Source: Candidatus Woesebacteria bacterium (GTDB taxonomy: Bacteria; Patescibacteriota; Microgenomatia; UBA1406; GWC2-37-13). Taken from it: a DNA stretch of 64,000 nucleotides. Shown in pieces: positions 24,408 to 32,677 of this stretch. The position numbers and the translations under genes were made by a program. A model generated the notes under the pieces. It ran no database searches and had not been told where the DNA came from. It worked only from the letters and a program-made list of their open reading frames with translations. Numbering within the stretch: the stretch's first letter is position 1; every line of letters starts with the position of its first letter. The stretch is taken from positions 1 through 64,000 of the forward strand of contig JAGQLS010000002.1 in NCBI GenBank assembly GCA_020429045.1, read 5' to 3'.

Positions 24408-24674
24408 ATGAAAAAGCAACTGAAAGTACCGAAGTTTAAAAACGAAAACGAGGAGGCAGATTTCTGGGCAAACGTTGATCTATCTGAGTATCTTGATCCG
24501 TCTGATTTTGAAAAGGCCAATTTTCCGAATCTTAAGCCATCATTGCGGCCGATATCAATTCGTATTCCGAATTATTTAATCAATCGCGTCAAGGAGAAAG
24601 CAAACGAGCTGAATATACCTTATCAATCGTTGATTAAACAATATATTCATAAAGGCGCCATGTCAGCAAGGTAG
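24408..24674 (+). CDS. CopG/BrnA-type antitoxin
   Basis: 88 residues from ATG 24408; a second ATG at 24393 would add five residues. KNENEEADFWANVDLSEYLD and the C-terminal ribbon-helix-helix segment SIRIPNYLINRVKEKANELN, then IPYQSLIKQYIHKG, match the CopG-type antitoxins that pair with BrnT. It directly follows a truncated BrnT fragment, so it is probably an orphan antitoxin that may still bind its operator. Confidence 0.75.
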   Translation: MKKQLKVPKFKNENEEADFWANVDLSEYLDPSDFEKANFPNLKPSLRPISIRIPNYLINRVKEKANELNIPYQSLIKQYIHKGAMSAR

Positions 24675-24721
24675 GTCAACTCATACGTTCGAGATTCGCC
24701 TAACCTTGCGAGGCAAAAGTA

Positions 24722-24727
24722 TATAAT
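24722..24727 (+). promoter_or_regulatory. -10 element of the small membrane protein gene
   Basis: TATAAT ending 6 bases before the ATG at 24734. No strong -35 is visible. The spacing implies a leaderless mRNA. Confidence 0.4.
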
Positions 24728-24733
24728 AAATAT

Positions 24734-25039
24734 ATGTCCAAAAATCCAATTATCAACGCATTTAGTGCTTCAGCCTATATTTTGGTTGTCGCTAGCATTT
24801 TCAACTTAGTCGCTAGGACTCAAGGGAACAAACCAGACACATTTTTTGCACCAGTTGCATTCTTATCACTATTCACCCTCTCTGCCGCAATCATGGCATA
24901 CTTATTTTTTTACCAACCCTTTAATCTTTTTATAAATGGAAAGAAAAAGGAAGCAACAACTTTGTGCCTTCAATCTATCGGCGCTTTCGGAGTTATTACT
25001 ACAGCAATCTGGATCTTTATTATTGCCGGTATAATCTAG
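24734..25039 (+). CDS. Small integral membrane protein, three helices
   Basis: 101 residues with three hydrophobic segments (about 10-27, 39-60 and 78-100) and a short basic loop (NGKKKEA) between the second and third. This places it in the cytoplasmic membrane. I do not recognise a named family; similar three-helix proteins are common in Patescibacteria. It stands alone between the antitoxin and Fic genes. Confidence 0.5.
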   Translation: MSKNPIINAFSASAYILVVASIFNLVARTQGNKPDTFFAPVAFLSLFTLSAAIMAYLFFYQPFNLFINGKKKEATTLCLQSIGAFGVITTAIWIFIIAGII

Positions 25040-25102
25040 TAGCTTTGCAATAAAATCATAGACCTGTTTACATAAGCGATTCGGACTACTGATTTTTTTT
25101 CT

Positions 25103-25156
25103 TGACTTTTCGTCTCAAAATGATACGATAAATATATATGAATGAGACGATAAATC
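25103..25156 (+). promoter_or_regulatory. Promoter and operator-like repeats of the Fic gene
   Basis: TTGACT (25103-25108), a 16-bp spacer and TACGAT (25125-25130), 7 bases before the ATG. An inverted repeat TCGTCTCA / TGAGACGA (25111-25118, 25144-25151) and a direct repeat ACGATAAAT (25126-25134, 25148-25156) flank the start, suggesting autoregulation by the N-terminal HTH. Confidence 0.5.
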
Positions 25157-26202
25157 TGACACCAAGACAATCATATATTTTGAACATTATTACATTTCAT
25201 GACGGTATTTCGCGTGATGGAGTGTCTAAGCAATTGGAAACAAGATATAAGTTATCTAAAGCCACGCTCATTCGTGAGCTAAACTATTTAATCAAGAATA
25301 ACCTTATTCTTTCGGAAGGTAATGCTCGCAGCACTACATATTATACTGCAACAAAAAATCCACTCCTCAGGTTTATTGACCTTAATATATATTTTCAAGA
25401 CGAACCTGATGATCGCATATCAGCTCACAAAAGTTATAACAACGACCTTTACTTTTACATGCAAAATTTGTTGTTGGCCCAAGAACAAAAGACTATTCAA
25501 GAAATTCACCGTCCTTTCAGCAAAACAACAAAACATTTACCCCCTGATGTCGTTCGAAAAGAACTCGAAAGATTCGTTATTGAGCTGAGCTGGAAATCTT
25601 CAAAAATTGAAGGGAATACATACAGTTTGCTTGATACAGAAACCCTCATTCGCAAGAATATTAAGGCCCCTGGTCATTCTGATCAAGAGGCAGTGATGAT
25701 TCTTAACCACAAGCAGGCATTTGATTACATTCTTAAACATAAAATGGACTTCAGAAAACTTTCATTTTCTCACATAAGACAATTACACAATATACTGATA
25801 AAAGATCTTGCTATCACATTGGGCATCCGCAAACACGCTGTTGGCATTACAGGTACGGTCTACAAACCACTCGATAATCAGCATCAACTCTTCGAAGCGG
25901 TTGAAAGAACATTGCAAATTATTAATATCGGTTCAGACCCTGTCGAAAAAGCGCTTATCGCTCATGCTATGATTCCGTATATTCAACCATTTACTGATGG
26001 TAATAAAAGAACAGGACGCATGTTGACAAACGCAATACTACTTGCTTATGATTATTTTCCACTTTCATACAGAAGTGTTGAGGAAGACGAATTTAAAAAA
26101 GCTCTTATTTTATTCTACGAACAAAACAGTCTCTACCATGTAAAACGGCTTTTTATTGAACAGCTCGTCTTTGCCTATGAGACATATTTTGTTGGCAAAT
26201 AA
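25138..26202 (+). CDS. HTH-Fic fusion protein with a Gln in place of the motif His
   Basis: 354 residues. An N-terminal winged HTH (KATLIRELNYLIKNNLILSE) is followed by a Fic domain. The inhibitory-helix motif SSKIEGN (class II type, near residue 157) is present. The core motif reads IQPFTDGNKRTGRM, so the anion-binding GN-R-GR part is conserved but the catalytic His of HPFxxGN is Gln (CAA at 25984-25986). Fic enzymes transfer AMP or other phosphate groups to proteins and need that His, so this copy may be inactive or altered. It may serve mainly as a regulator. The family call is secure. Confidence 0.85.
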   Translation: MNETINLTPRQSYILNIITFHDGISRDGVSKQLETRYKLSKATLIRELNYLIKNNLILSEGNARSTTYYTATKNPLLRFIDLNIYFQDEPDDRISAHKSYNNDLYFYMQNLLLAQEQKTIQEIHRPFSKTTKHLPPDVVRKELERFVIELSWKSSKIEGNTYSLLDTETLIRKNIKAPGHSDQEAVMILNHKQAFDYILKHKMDFRKLSFSHIRQLHNILIKDLAITLGIRKHAVGITGTVYKPLDNQHQLFEAVERTLQIINIGSDPVEKALIAHAMIPYIQPFTDGNKRTGRMLTNAILLAYDYFPLSYRSVEEDEFKKALILFYEQNSLYHVKRLFIEQLVFAYETYFVGK

Positions 26203-26387
26203 TTCTAAGCTTTGCACAGTCGCTGGAGTCGCGATCTTAATCCCTAAAATTTTGTTAATCTGCATTGGGCATTGCAATATTGCTTAGAAAAACGACTATA
26301 ATTTACCAGCACAGTTTTTTTATCAGTGCGCTTAACTCTTCATTATTTCTTACATGAACTATTTTTTTATCTGTATGGCTTATTTGA
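26203..26387. other. Intergenic stretch after the Fic gene
   Basis: Contains an isolated TATAAT (26297-26302) with TTGCAA 19 bases upstream, followed by T-rich sequence. No ORF or clear terminator was recognised. Confidence 0.2.
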
Positions 26388-26840
26388 CTAGAGCTCTGAA
26401 ACTTCCTCCACTCGAAAAACTGTTATCTTCTTAATCAAACCATAAGGAATTGGCTTATCTAGGGGAAACTGGATTGTCCCTTTGGAAGTTTTATAGTCTG
26501 TCAACTGAACTTTAAAAGCAGCCACCCCTGATGATGTAGGGAAAAGACCAATGTGTTTTTTGAAGCCCGCATAGTGAATTAAATGTTTCCCGTTTAGGTC
26601 AAAAGTGGGAATGGCATAGCTGATGGTTTCGGAAGCATTGGGAGCTTGGTTTCTAATTGTTTTTCTGATTTTTTGCAGTATTTCTTGAACTTGAGGCGGA
26701 AAGCCAGCAATGTATTTATCTATCGATTCTGCTCCATCAGCCTTTTGATTATATTTTCCAGGCCAACAAGTCGGGCAAATCGGATGATCTTTATCCTTTT
26801 GAAATTCATGTCCTCGGCTACAAACAGTAAGTTTACTCAT
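26388..26840 (-). CDS. DUF1801 (YdhG-like) protein with N-terminal zinc ribbon
   Basis: 150 residues. An N-terminal CSRGHEF...CPTCW motif could bind zinc. The rest is a DUF1801 domain: SIDKYIAGFPPQVQEILQKI, ISYAIPTFDLNGKHLIHYAG, HIGLFPTSSGV and FPLDKPIPYGLIKKI. YdhG/Fra-type proteins are proposed iron-binding or protein-interaction modules, with limited experimental support. Its start overlaps the end of the YdeI-like gene by 4 bases, and the two are co-transcribed. Confidence 0.8.
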   Translation of the reverse strand: MSKLTVCSRGHEFQKDKDHPICPTCWPGKYNQKADGAESIDKYIAGFPPQVQEILQKIRKTIRNQAPNASETISYAIPTFDLNGKHLIHYAGFKKHIGLFPTSSGVAAFKVQLTDYKTSKGTIQFPLDKPIPYGLIKKITVFRVEEVSEL

Positions 26841-27118
26841 ATTTGTTTAAACCACTTTTTAGCCTTTGGTCTGCGATGCGGGCACCCAGGCCAGCAACAT
26901 GGTCGGCGTTTACCTTTCAAGAGGTCTTCTTGTAATCTTTGGAGGTGTTCTTCCCTGGTTTCGGTCTTTTTAACAATGGTCACCCAACAAATCCACTCAT
27001 TGCGAGCCAGAGGAGTGAGACTGTCCCATTTTTCCTGAACATCAGGATGAGAAGATAAAACCTTCTCAAGATCTTCTGGAATTTTATGTAGTGATCCTGC
27101 AACAACTTTATCTGCCAT
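26837..27118 (-). CDS. YdeI/OmdA-family small protein
   Basis: 93 residues. KIPEDLEKVLSSHPDVQEKW, ARNEWICWVTIVKKTETREE and the following RLQEDLLKGKR are the typical C-terminal domain of YdeI/OmpD-associated proteins. A Cys/His-rich end (CCWPGCPHRRPKAKKW) is added here and could hold a metal. YdeI members are linked to resistance against peptides; no function can be assigned from sequence alone. It is the first gene of a two-gene unit with the DUF1801 gene. Confidence 0.75.
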   Translation of the reverse strand: MADKVVAGSLHKIPEDLEKVLSSHPDVQEKWDSLTPLARNEWICWVTIVKKTETREEHLQRLQEDLLKGKRRPCCWPGCPHRRPKAKKWFKQI

Positions 27119-27227
27119 TAACGAATTGTAACACGCTCTTTATCAAAGAAGCGCCCTTTAGATTGAGGAAGATATCAAGGCTCCTTCTCCAGGGCTAATA
27201 ATTATTAAAAAGTGTGCGTTATGTGCT

Positions 27228-27698
27228 TCAATTCAAAACCACAATCGCCGCATTCAAAACACTGGCAAAGCTAACCCACAGTAGATATGGGACAAGCAGA
27301 TAAAACGCCAGCTTTGATAAGGGGTAGAATTTCTTCATGGTCATCACGATCAGTGCCCACAGGACGACAATCACCAAAAGCGCTATAAGCGGTGATCTAA
27401 ACCCAAAGAAAATCGGTGATCAGATAAAGTTCAAGCCTAGCTGGGCCAAAAAGTAACGAGCGGCCATCCTGACCTTCTTTTTCTTCCAATTTTGTTTCCA
27501 AATCAAATAAAAAGCTACTCCCATTAGTAAATACAGCGTGGTCCAAACCGGTCCAAAGATCCAGTTGGGTGGGGCAAACGATGGTTTGTTTAAAGCGGCA
27601 TACCAAGTAGGAATTGAGGAAACCGTAAATACGCTCCCCAGAATCCCGACAAGCTCACAACCGACAATGGAAATAATAAGTTTGGGCAAGTTTTTCAT
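27228..27698 (-). pseudogene. tspO: TspO/MBR-family membrane protein interrupted by TGA at a conserved Trp
   Basis: The minus-strand frame of 157 codons encodes a complete TspO: KLIISIVGCELVGILGS, TWYAALNKPSFAPPNWIFGP, VWTTLYLLMGVAFYLIW, then LNFI-stop-SPIFFG and YLLWVSFASVLNAAIVVLN. The only stop inside is TGA at 27422-27420, where the family usually has Trp (LNFxWSPxFF). TspO is a five-helix tetrapyrrole-binding membrane protein linked to oxidative stress. Because TGA ends many intact genes in this window, it is best read as a TGG-to-TGA nonsense mutation, leaving a product of 92 residues with about three helices. Confidence 0.8.
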
Positions 27699-27709
27699 CG
27701 GTCTTTAGT

Positions 27710-27805
27710 ATGAAACAAGATGAGCAAAAGAGCAAGCAATATTACTACAAAGATGTCGATGTATATTCTGTGAAATCAGAGGTCGTCAAAGTAATCAATA
27801 TATGA
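27710..27805 (+). CDS. Possible 31-residue peptide gene
   Basis: ATG 27710 to TGA 27805 encodes a charged peptide (MKQDEQKSKQYYYKDVDVYS, then VKSEVVKVINI) between the divergent-facing TspO start and the cytochrome b5 gene end. There is no homology and no ribosome site; it may be a gene remnant or chance. Confidence 0.2.
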   Translation: MKQDEQKSKQYYYKDVDVYSVKSEVVKVINI

Positions 27806-27830
27806 CAGCTTTCAATTACTTACCCGCGTC

Positions 27831-28232
27831 TCATTTTAAGAACCCGATCTCATAGTCTGAAAGCAGGCTTCGAGCATAATCGGAGTGGGGAGGCTTAGTT
27901 GCGTACGTCTGGCTTGCGTCTGTGCCGCAGTCTTTGATCATGGCGCCACCACCTGGGTGCTCGCCTGAACTGATGTAAGGAGTGAAATCGTACACAACCC
28001 CGTCAATTGCTTGCCAACAATCATCTTTAGCATTGTGAAGAGCAACTTCTTCTAGTGTATATTCTGCCTGTTGAGATATTACCGTGTCTTTTTGCATCTG
28101 AGTCGCCTCTTGAGATTGTTTATGGTTTGAAACATAAAAACCGCCGAGGGCGAATCCTACGACAAAGAGGGCGATAAGCAAAACGATGTGGTGTGGATCA
28201 AATGTCATGGAAAGCTGTTTTTTCTTAGCCAT
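27831..28232 (-). CDS. Membrane-anchored cytochrome b5-like heme protein
   Basis: 133 residues. A basic N-terminus and one membrane helix (IVLLIALFVVGFALGGFYV) are followed by a cytochrome b5 domain: YTLEEVALHNAKDDCWQAID, VVYDFTPYI and the heme-ligand motif EHPGGG, with the second His in PPHSDYA. Two Cys near the heme (DDCW and KDCGTD) may form a disulfide. The domain probably sits outside the cytoplasmic membrane and transfers electrons. A paralogue is at 48059-48466 next to an iron permease. Confidence 0.85.
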   Translation of the reverse strand: MAKKKQLSMTFDPHHIVLLIALFVVGFALGGFYVSNHKQSQEATQMQKDTVISQQAEYTLEEVALHNAKDDCWQAIDGVVYDFTPYISSGEHPGGGAMIKDCGTDASQTYATKPPHSDYARSLLSDYEIGFLK

Positions 28233-28282
28233 AGTTTGATGGTAGCAATATTTATAATGGGAGTCAATAACGTCACGATGGA

Positions 28283-28522
28283 TTATTCATACCCAGGTAT
28301 TGAGTCAAATTCATTTTTCTTCATGGCCATCCATTCTTGCATAGCTTGTGGATCTTGCATCTTTTCTTTCATATGCTGCATTGCCGTCATATGCGCCGCA
28401 TCACCTTGTTCGTACATCTCTTTTCCGTGTTGTTTGCTGATTTCAGCGATTTCTTCAAATGTTTCTGCATGAAACTGTATATCACACGCTCCACCGAGTT
28501 GTGCACATGTCATTGTTTTCAT
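28283..28522 (-). CDS. DUF1059-like small protein
   Basis: 79 residues. The start MKTMTCAQLGGACDIQFHAE followed by TFEEIAEISKQHGKEMYEQG matches DUF1059-type small proteins with two Cys and several His. The C-terminal part is Met- and His-rich (AAHMTAMQHMKEKMQD) and could bind metal. A GGAGG-like sequence (complement of CCTCC at 28530-28534) precedes the start. The function is unknown. Confidence 0.65.
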   Translation of the reverse strand: MKTMTCAQLGGACDIQFHAETFEEIAEISKQHGKEMYEQGDAAHMTAMQHMKEKMQDPQAMQEWMAMKKNEFDSIPGYE

Positions 28523-28569
28523 AGATTGTAACCTCCTTTCAAAAATATTGTACTATACATAGTAAATCC

Positions 28570-28944
28570 ATGAATGTATAAAAAGTCGTTCGTGCGCTCA
28601 AAAAAACATATCCGGGCAAGAATTTCATTTTACTCCCACAAGACTCTCCAAGCGAAATATTGTGTGAAATCGACCCCACGTGCGAGTATGAGGATTATAG
28701 CGTTGCGATTTCTGTTATCGACGGTTCTGTCCCTCACATGCATCACAAAACTACCGAAATCTATACCGTTTTGAAAGGAGAGATAGAGCTTACGATCGAA
28801 GGTACAAAACATAATCTCGCAGTTGGCGATACGTTTGTTATTCGCCCAGGAAAGGTACACTATGTTGTTGGTGATGAGTCATGGATAGAGTGTCGTTCTG
28901 AGCCAGGATGGACTCTTGAAGACCGCAAAATGAATAGCCTATAA
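28570..28944 (+). CDS. Cupin-domain protein with an in-frame TAA at codon 4
   Basis: The cupin barrel is clear: SVPHMHHKTTEIYTVLKGEI (metal ligands H, H, E), then LAVGDTFVIRPGKVHYV (His). Homology extends upstream through PGKNFILLPQDSPSEILCEI to residues encoded from 28582. The frame is closed there by TAA (28579-28581), only three codons after an in-frame ATG at 28570. TTG at 28660 would give 94 residues with the core intact. Either codon 4 is a recent CAA-to-TAA change or a non-standard start is used. The role is probably binding of a small sugar or acid; it is unassigned. Confidence 0.65.
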
Positions 28945-28946
28945 TA

Positions 28947-28975
28947 TTGAAAATCCTACTATCATGCTTTATAAT
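28947..28975 (+). promoter_or_regulatory. Strong leaderless promoter
   Basis: TTGAAA, a 17-bp spacer and TATAAT, ending 7 bases before the ATG at 28983. It is the best promoter match in the window. Confidence 0.7.
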
Positions 28976-28982
28976 ATGATTC

Positions 28983-29756
28983 ATGTCTGAGATGGTAATG
29001 TATGGAGACACAATTTTATCAAAACCGCTGAATTTAGAATTATCAGATTTATTGAAAGTACACCCGTCATTATTGAGTAGAGGCGGTTTTCCAATTTGTT
29101 CAAGTGCTGCTGTGAATCTTGTATTTTCACTTCTTGCGGGTTATCGCTCAGATATAGTCACCAAATCGTTTTTAGACAGGAACCAAGAGATTCCAGATGT
29201 TTTATCAAAACCATACGAAATACTTAATGGCGTAGATTTGTATGTTGAAGCAAACCTGCCGCAAGTTTCGTCAAATCAAAGAATACTTTTAAAACATGCT
29301 TGTGGTTCTAAAGGCAATGGCATAGTGATGGATGGACCTTATGCAGGATTATTTGTTGCTTTTTTTGAAGATTCTCGAAAATCAGCAAAAGTAGTTAGGT
29401 TATTTAACGATTCACCTGTTGTTTTGAAAGAAGGTAAAATTGCGTATATTTTTAATTGCGATTATGGCGTAGTAGATATTAATACTGTAAATTTGGTGTA
29501 CAACCAATTAAAATATGAATATACTCAATTATTTTTTGAACTGGTCCGCAAACAAAATACAGGAATAAAAGAAGATAAAATTAATATGATGTTGACATAT
29601 GGATGTCAAACGCCACACCAATTATTTTTATCGGTTGGATCAAAATCTATTATTACGCTTTCAATGATGCTGGAGTATCTTTTCAAGAATCTTCATTTGG
29701 AAGTCAACATTAACGAATGGTCCTTCACGAAGGCGAGGATGATGGGATCAACATAA
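28983..29756 (+). CDS. Hypothetical protein, about 257 residues
   Basis: Not recognised. The protein has no signal peptide and no clear membrane helix. It contains alternating beta-like stretches (GKIAYIFNCDYGVVDINTVN) and helical ends. A segment ILLKHACGSKGNGIVMDGPY has a glycine-rich loop but no standard nucleotide motif. It has its own strong promoter and stands alone before the convergent VOC gene. Confidence 0.5.
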   Translation: MSEMVMYGDTILSKPLNLELSDLLKVHPSLLSRGGFPICSSAAVNLVFSLLAGYRSDIVTKSFLDRNQEIPDVLSKPYEILNGVDLYVEANLPQVSSNQRILLKHACGSKGNGIVMDGPYAGLFVAFFEDSRKSAKVVRLFNDSPVVLKEGKIAYIFNCDYGVVDINTVNLVYNQLKYEYTQLFFELVRKQNTGIKEDKINMMLTYGCQTPHQLFLSVGSKSIITLSMMLEYLFKNLHLEVNINEWSFTKARMMGST

Positions 29757-29776
29757 AAATACAGAATATCACCTCA

Positions 29777-30577
29777 TTATTCCACCCATTCTTCTGGGGC
29801 GACGGACATCTCCATAAGCATGCATGACGCATCTGTTGGATCGGCGATCATAGTGATTTTTCCAACAGACATTTCTTTGGGTCCCATGTGCACGGTTCCT
29901 CCCATCTCTTTAACCATTGCAACAGATTTTTCGACATCTTCCACGGTGAAGTAGACAACCCACATTGGAACAGCACCTTTCATATCATCGGTTATTTCCA
30001 TCATGCCGCCGTTCATGCGACCTTTGTTTTTAATTGTCACATACCCACTCTTTGCATCCACATCATAGGTCCATCCAAACAAGGCTGAGTAAAATTTCTT
30101 TGCAGCATCAAGGTCTTTTGTGTAGAGTTCATTCCAACAAAACGAGCCAACAGTGTTTACTATTTTTGAGCCAATATGTTTTTTGGGCTGCCAGAGAAAG
30201 AGCGTGGCGCCGGTTGGGTCCATAACACCTGCCATGCGCCCGGAGTCGAAGACATCGATAGCCGGCATGACAATTTTTCCGCCCAACTCTTCTGCTTTTT
30301 TGGCAGCTTCGTCGACATTTTCTACGGTTACATAGCTGTTCCACATCGAAGACATGCCGCTTTTCATCATCTCGGGCGGCATAGGCGATCCGCCGGCGAC
30401 ATCTTTGCCATCAAGATAAAACATGGTGTAATCTGGCATACCTTCGCCGGTTGGCATGTCGGTACTTGTCCACCCAAGGAGTTTGGTCATGAATTTTTTG
30501 GTTTTTGCCATGTCGGTTGAAGCAACATCTACCCACGAAAAGGTGCCCGCGGGATATTTGGTTACGGTGTAGTTCAT
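29777..30577 (-). CDS. Two-domain VOC (glyoxalase/bleomycin-resistance fold) protein
   Basis: 266 residues forming two similar halves. The first has FSWVDVASTDMAKTKKFMTK and MAGVMDPTGATLFLWQP, the second has CWNELYTKDLDAAKKFYSAL and ITMIADPTDASCMLMEM. This duplicated VOC layout is common in small-molecule-binding proteins annotated as glyoxalase family. The usual metal residues are only partly present, so catalysis is uncertain. Confidence 0.85.
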   Translation of the reverse strand: MNYTVTKYPAGTFSWVDVASTDMAKTKKFMTKLLGWTSTDMPTGEGMPDYTMFYLDGKDVAGGSPMPPEMMKSGMSSMWNSYVTVENVDEAAKKAEELGGKIVMPAIDVFDSGRMAGVMDPTGATLFLWQPKKHIGSKIVNTVGSFCWNELYTKDLDAAKKFYSALFGWTYDVDAKSGYVTIKNKGRMNGGMMEITDDMKGAVPMWVVYFTVEDVEKSVAMVKEMGGTVHMGPKEMSVGKITMIADPTDASCMLMEMSVAPEEWVE

Positions 30578-30659
30578 AAATAATAAGAAATAATAATGAT
30601 TTTATGATACCAGATGATTATTCATATGAAAAATAGTGTTGTCGTATTCATAACATCTA

Positions 30660-32489
30660 TTATGCGCTTTGTCGTGCTACTATCCGCCGGGCATTTTGAG
30701 TCAAATATCGTTTACGAAGACGAAGGTGTTGCGGAGTTACTTCAAGGAGCTCGTCTTGTCCGATGAAATCAAGATATTGTTCCAGACTTAGTTTGGTGGG
30801 CGGCTCTAAGATCGTTTTTGTTCCTTCCCCAGACGAGCGGTTATTGGTCAGTTTTTTTGCCCTGCATACATTTATTTCGATGTTGCTTTCACTTGAACTT
30901 ATCCCGACAACCATTCCTTCGTATACTTTTTCTCCTGGGCCATAAAAAAGCGTTCCGCGGATTTGCGCGTTTGCCAAACCATATGTCAATGTTTGTCCTG
31001 TATGTGTAGAGATAAGGACGCCGTTGCGAATATTTTCCTGTGCGGGTTGTACTTTTTCATAACCAAGAAGATACGTATGTATCATCGCGGTCCCGCGAGT
31101 GTTAGTAAGAAGTATGCTGCGAATCCCCATAAGATTGTTACTCGATACTTTGTAGACAAAACGCATTGTTGTACCGCGCACTGCATGCATATCAATAAGT
31201 TGTGCCTTACGTCTGCCGAATTCTTCTGAAATCGCCCCAACAAATTCTTTATCGACATCTATAGTTACCTCTTCAAACGGTTCACATTTTTGTCCATAAA
31301 TAGTTTTGTAAATGACCTGTGGTTTAGATACTTCAAGTTCAAAACCTTCACGACGCATGGTTTCTATAAGTACCGCAAGATGAAGTTCACCGCGACCACT
31401 GACAATAAAATTATTTTCAGTAGGATTTTCTTCAATCTGCAGGCCCAGATTTGTTTCGAGTTCTTTTTCAAGTCGGACTTTGATCTGTCGAGAGGTTACC
31501 AGATCCCCCTCGTGGCCGGTAAAGGGACTGGTATTTGCTCCAATGCCGATTCGAATAGTTGGTTCTGTCACTTCGATTGCTGGTAAGGGATCAGGATGAT
31601 CCGGATCAGTAGCTGTTTGTCCGATTTTTAGATCTGGTATGCCAGCAAGCGTTGCGATATCACCAGCTTCAATAGTATCAACCTCTTGTCTACCAAGCCC
31701 ATAATTTATGTATAGTTTTGTGGCGGTATATGTTCCAATAACGCTTTTTTGGTCAACAAGAGAAATGCGGTCACCTTTGTGCAGGGTGCCCTGCGAAATT
31801 TTACCAATACCTAGTCTGCCGACATAGTTGTCATAGTCAAGTGTAGAAAAAAGCAATTTTAAAGGTTTGTCTTGATTTTTATGACTGTTTGGAACTTCTT
31901 CGATAATAGTTTCAAAAAGAGGAGTAATGTCGCCTGGTAAATCGGCAGAATAGGCGGAAGGTAATGTTTTGTATGCTTTACCGTCACGTCCTACACCATA
32001 TAACGTTTGGAAATCAAGCGCGTGATCTTCGCGCGCAACATCTAAAAACAAATTTTCGATTTCTCGTTGAACTTCTTGAGGTCGTGCATCCTTTTTGTCA
32101 ATTTTGTTGATAAATAAAATAATTTTGAGCTGTTTTTTGAGCGCTTCCTTGAGAACAAAACGCGTTTGGGGGAGGGGCCCTTCTGCAGCATCGACCAAAA
32201 GAAGCGCCCCGCTTGCCATATTGAGAATGCGTTCCACTTCACTTCCGAAGTCGGCGTGGCCCGGAGTATCAATAATGTTTATCTTAGTATTTTTGTACCG
32301 CACTGCAGTATTTTTTGACAGGATAGTGATTCCTTTTTCTCGCTCTAGAGCATTTGTGTCCATCAGAAGAACTTGAGATGTCTCTTTTTGATTATCACGG
32401 AAAATATGTGATTGCTTCAGAATGGCATCAACGAGCGTAGTTTTTCCGTGGTCGACATGGGCGATAATAGCAACATTTCGAATATCCAT
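30660..32489 (-). CDS. typA: Ribosome-associated GTPase TypA/BipA
   Basis: About 609 residues, normal for the family. G1 AHVDHGKTT, switch region REKGITILSKN, G3 DTPGHADFG and G4 NKIDKKDA define the translational GTPase domain; domains II, III and V and the TypA-specific C-terminal domain follow (VSGRGELHLAVLIETMRREG). It binds the 70S ribosome and helps assembly and stress translation. ATG 32489 is preferred over 32495 because a TATACT -10 element would then lie 9 bases upstream. Confidence 0.95.
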   Translation of the reverse strand: MDIRNVAIIAHVDHGKTTLVDAILKQSHIFRDNQKETSQVLLMDTNALEREKGITILSKNTAVRYKNTKINIIDTPGHADFGSEVERILNMASGALLLVDAAEGPLPQTRFVLKEALKKQLKIILFINKIDKKDARPQEVQREIENLFLDVAREDHALDFQTLYGVGRDGKAYKTLPSAYSADLPGDITPLFETIIEEVPNSHKNQDKPLKLLFSTLDYDNYVGRLGIGKISQGTLHKGDRISLVDQKSVIGTYTATKLYINYGLGRQEVDTIEAGDIATLAGIPDLKIGQTATDPDHPDPLPAIEVTEPTIRIGIGANTSPFTGHEGDLVTSRQIKVRLEKELETNLGLQIEENPTENNFIVSGRGELHLAVLIETMRREGFELEVSKPQVIYKTIYGQKCEPFEEVTIDVDKEFVGAISEEFGRRKAQLIDMHAVRGTTMRFVYKVSSNNLMGIRSILLTNTRGTAMIHTYLLGYEKVQPAQENIRNGVLISTHTGQTLTYGLANAQIRGTLFYGPGEKVYEGMVVGISSSESNIEINVCRAKKLTNNRSSGEGTKTILEPPTKLSLEQYLDFIGQDELLEVTPQHLRLRKRYLTQNARRIVARQSA

Positions 32490-32633
32490 AAGCATAGTAG
32501 TATATCAAAAAGTATCAGAATATGATTAGGAGAATGAACGAGGTTTTTTATCGAATATTTTTTCCAAACTTTTTTCGACCAAAAGCCAGTGTATCGTCAC
32601 TGCAAAACGCAAAAGTAGTAATACTATTTGATC

Positions 32634-32677
32634 TTGACAAAAGCAAATGGGCATTATATATTCAAACTATTGAATAT
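32634..32677 (+). promoter_or_regulatory. Promoter with overlapping ArsR/SmtB-type operator
   Basis: TTGACA (32634-32639), a 17-bp spacer and TATATT (32657-32662). A perfect inverted repeat ATATTCAA-ACTA-TTGAATAT (32658-32677) covers the -10, the expected transcription start and the first bases of the ATG at 32676. The sequence resembles known ArsR/SmtB operators, so the regulator encoded downstream probably controls itself and the operon. Confidence 0.75.

Noticed and set aside
27420-28581. Recoded stop codons (UGA as Trp or Gly, UAA as Gln)
   Set aside because: TGA and TAA both end many complete conserved genes here, and each in-frame case is single, so nonsense mutations explain them better.
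28574-28774. A 66-codon ORF overlapping the cupin gene
   Set aside because: Out of frame with the clearly homologous cupin; composition typical of a shadow frame.
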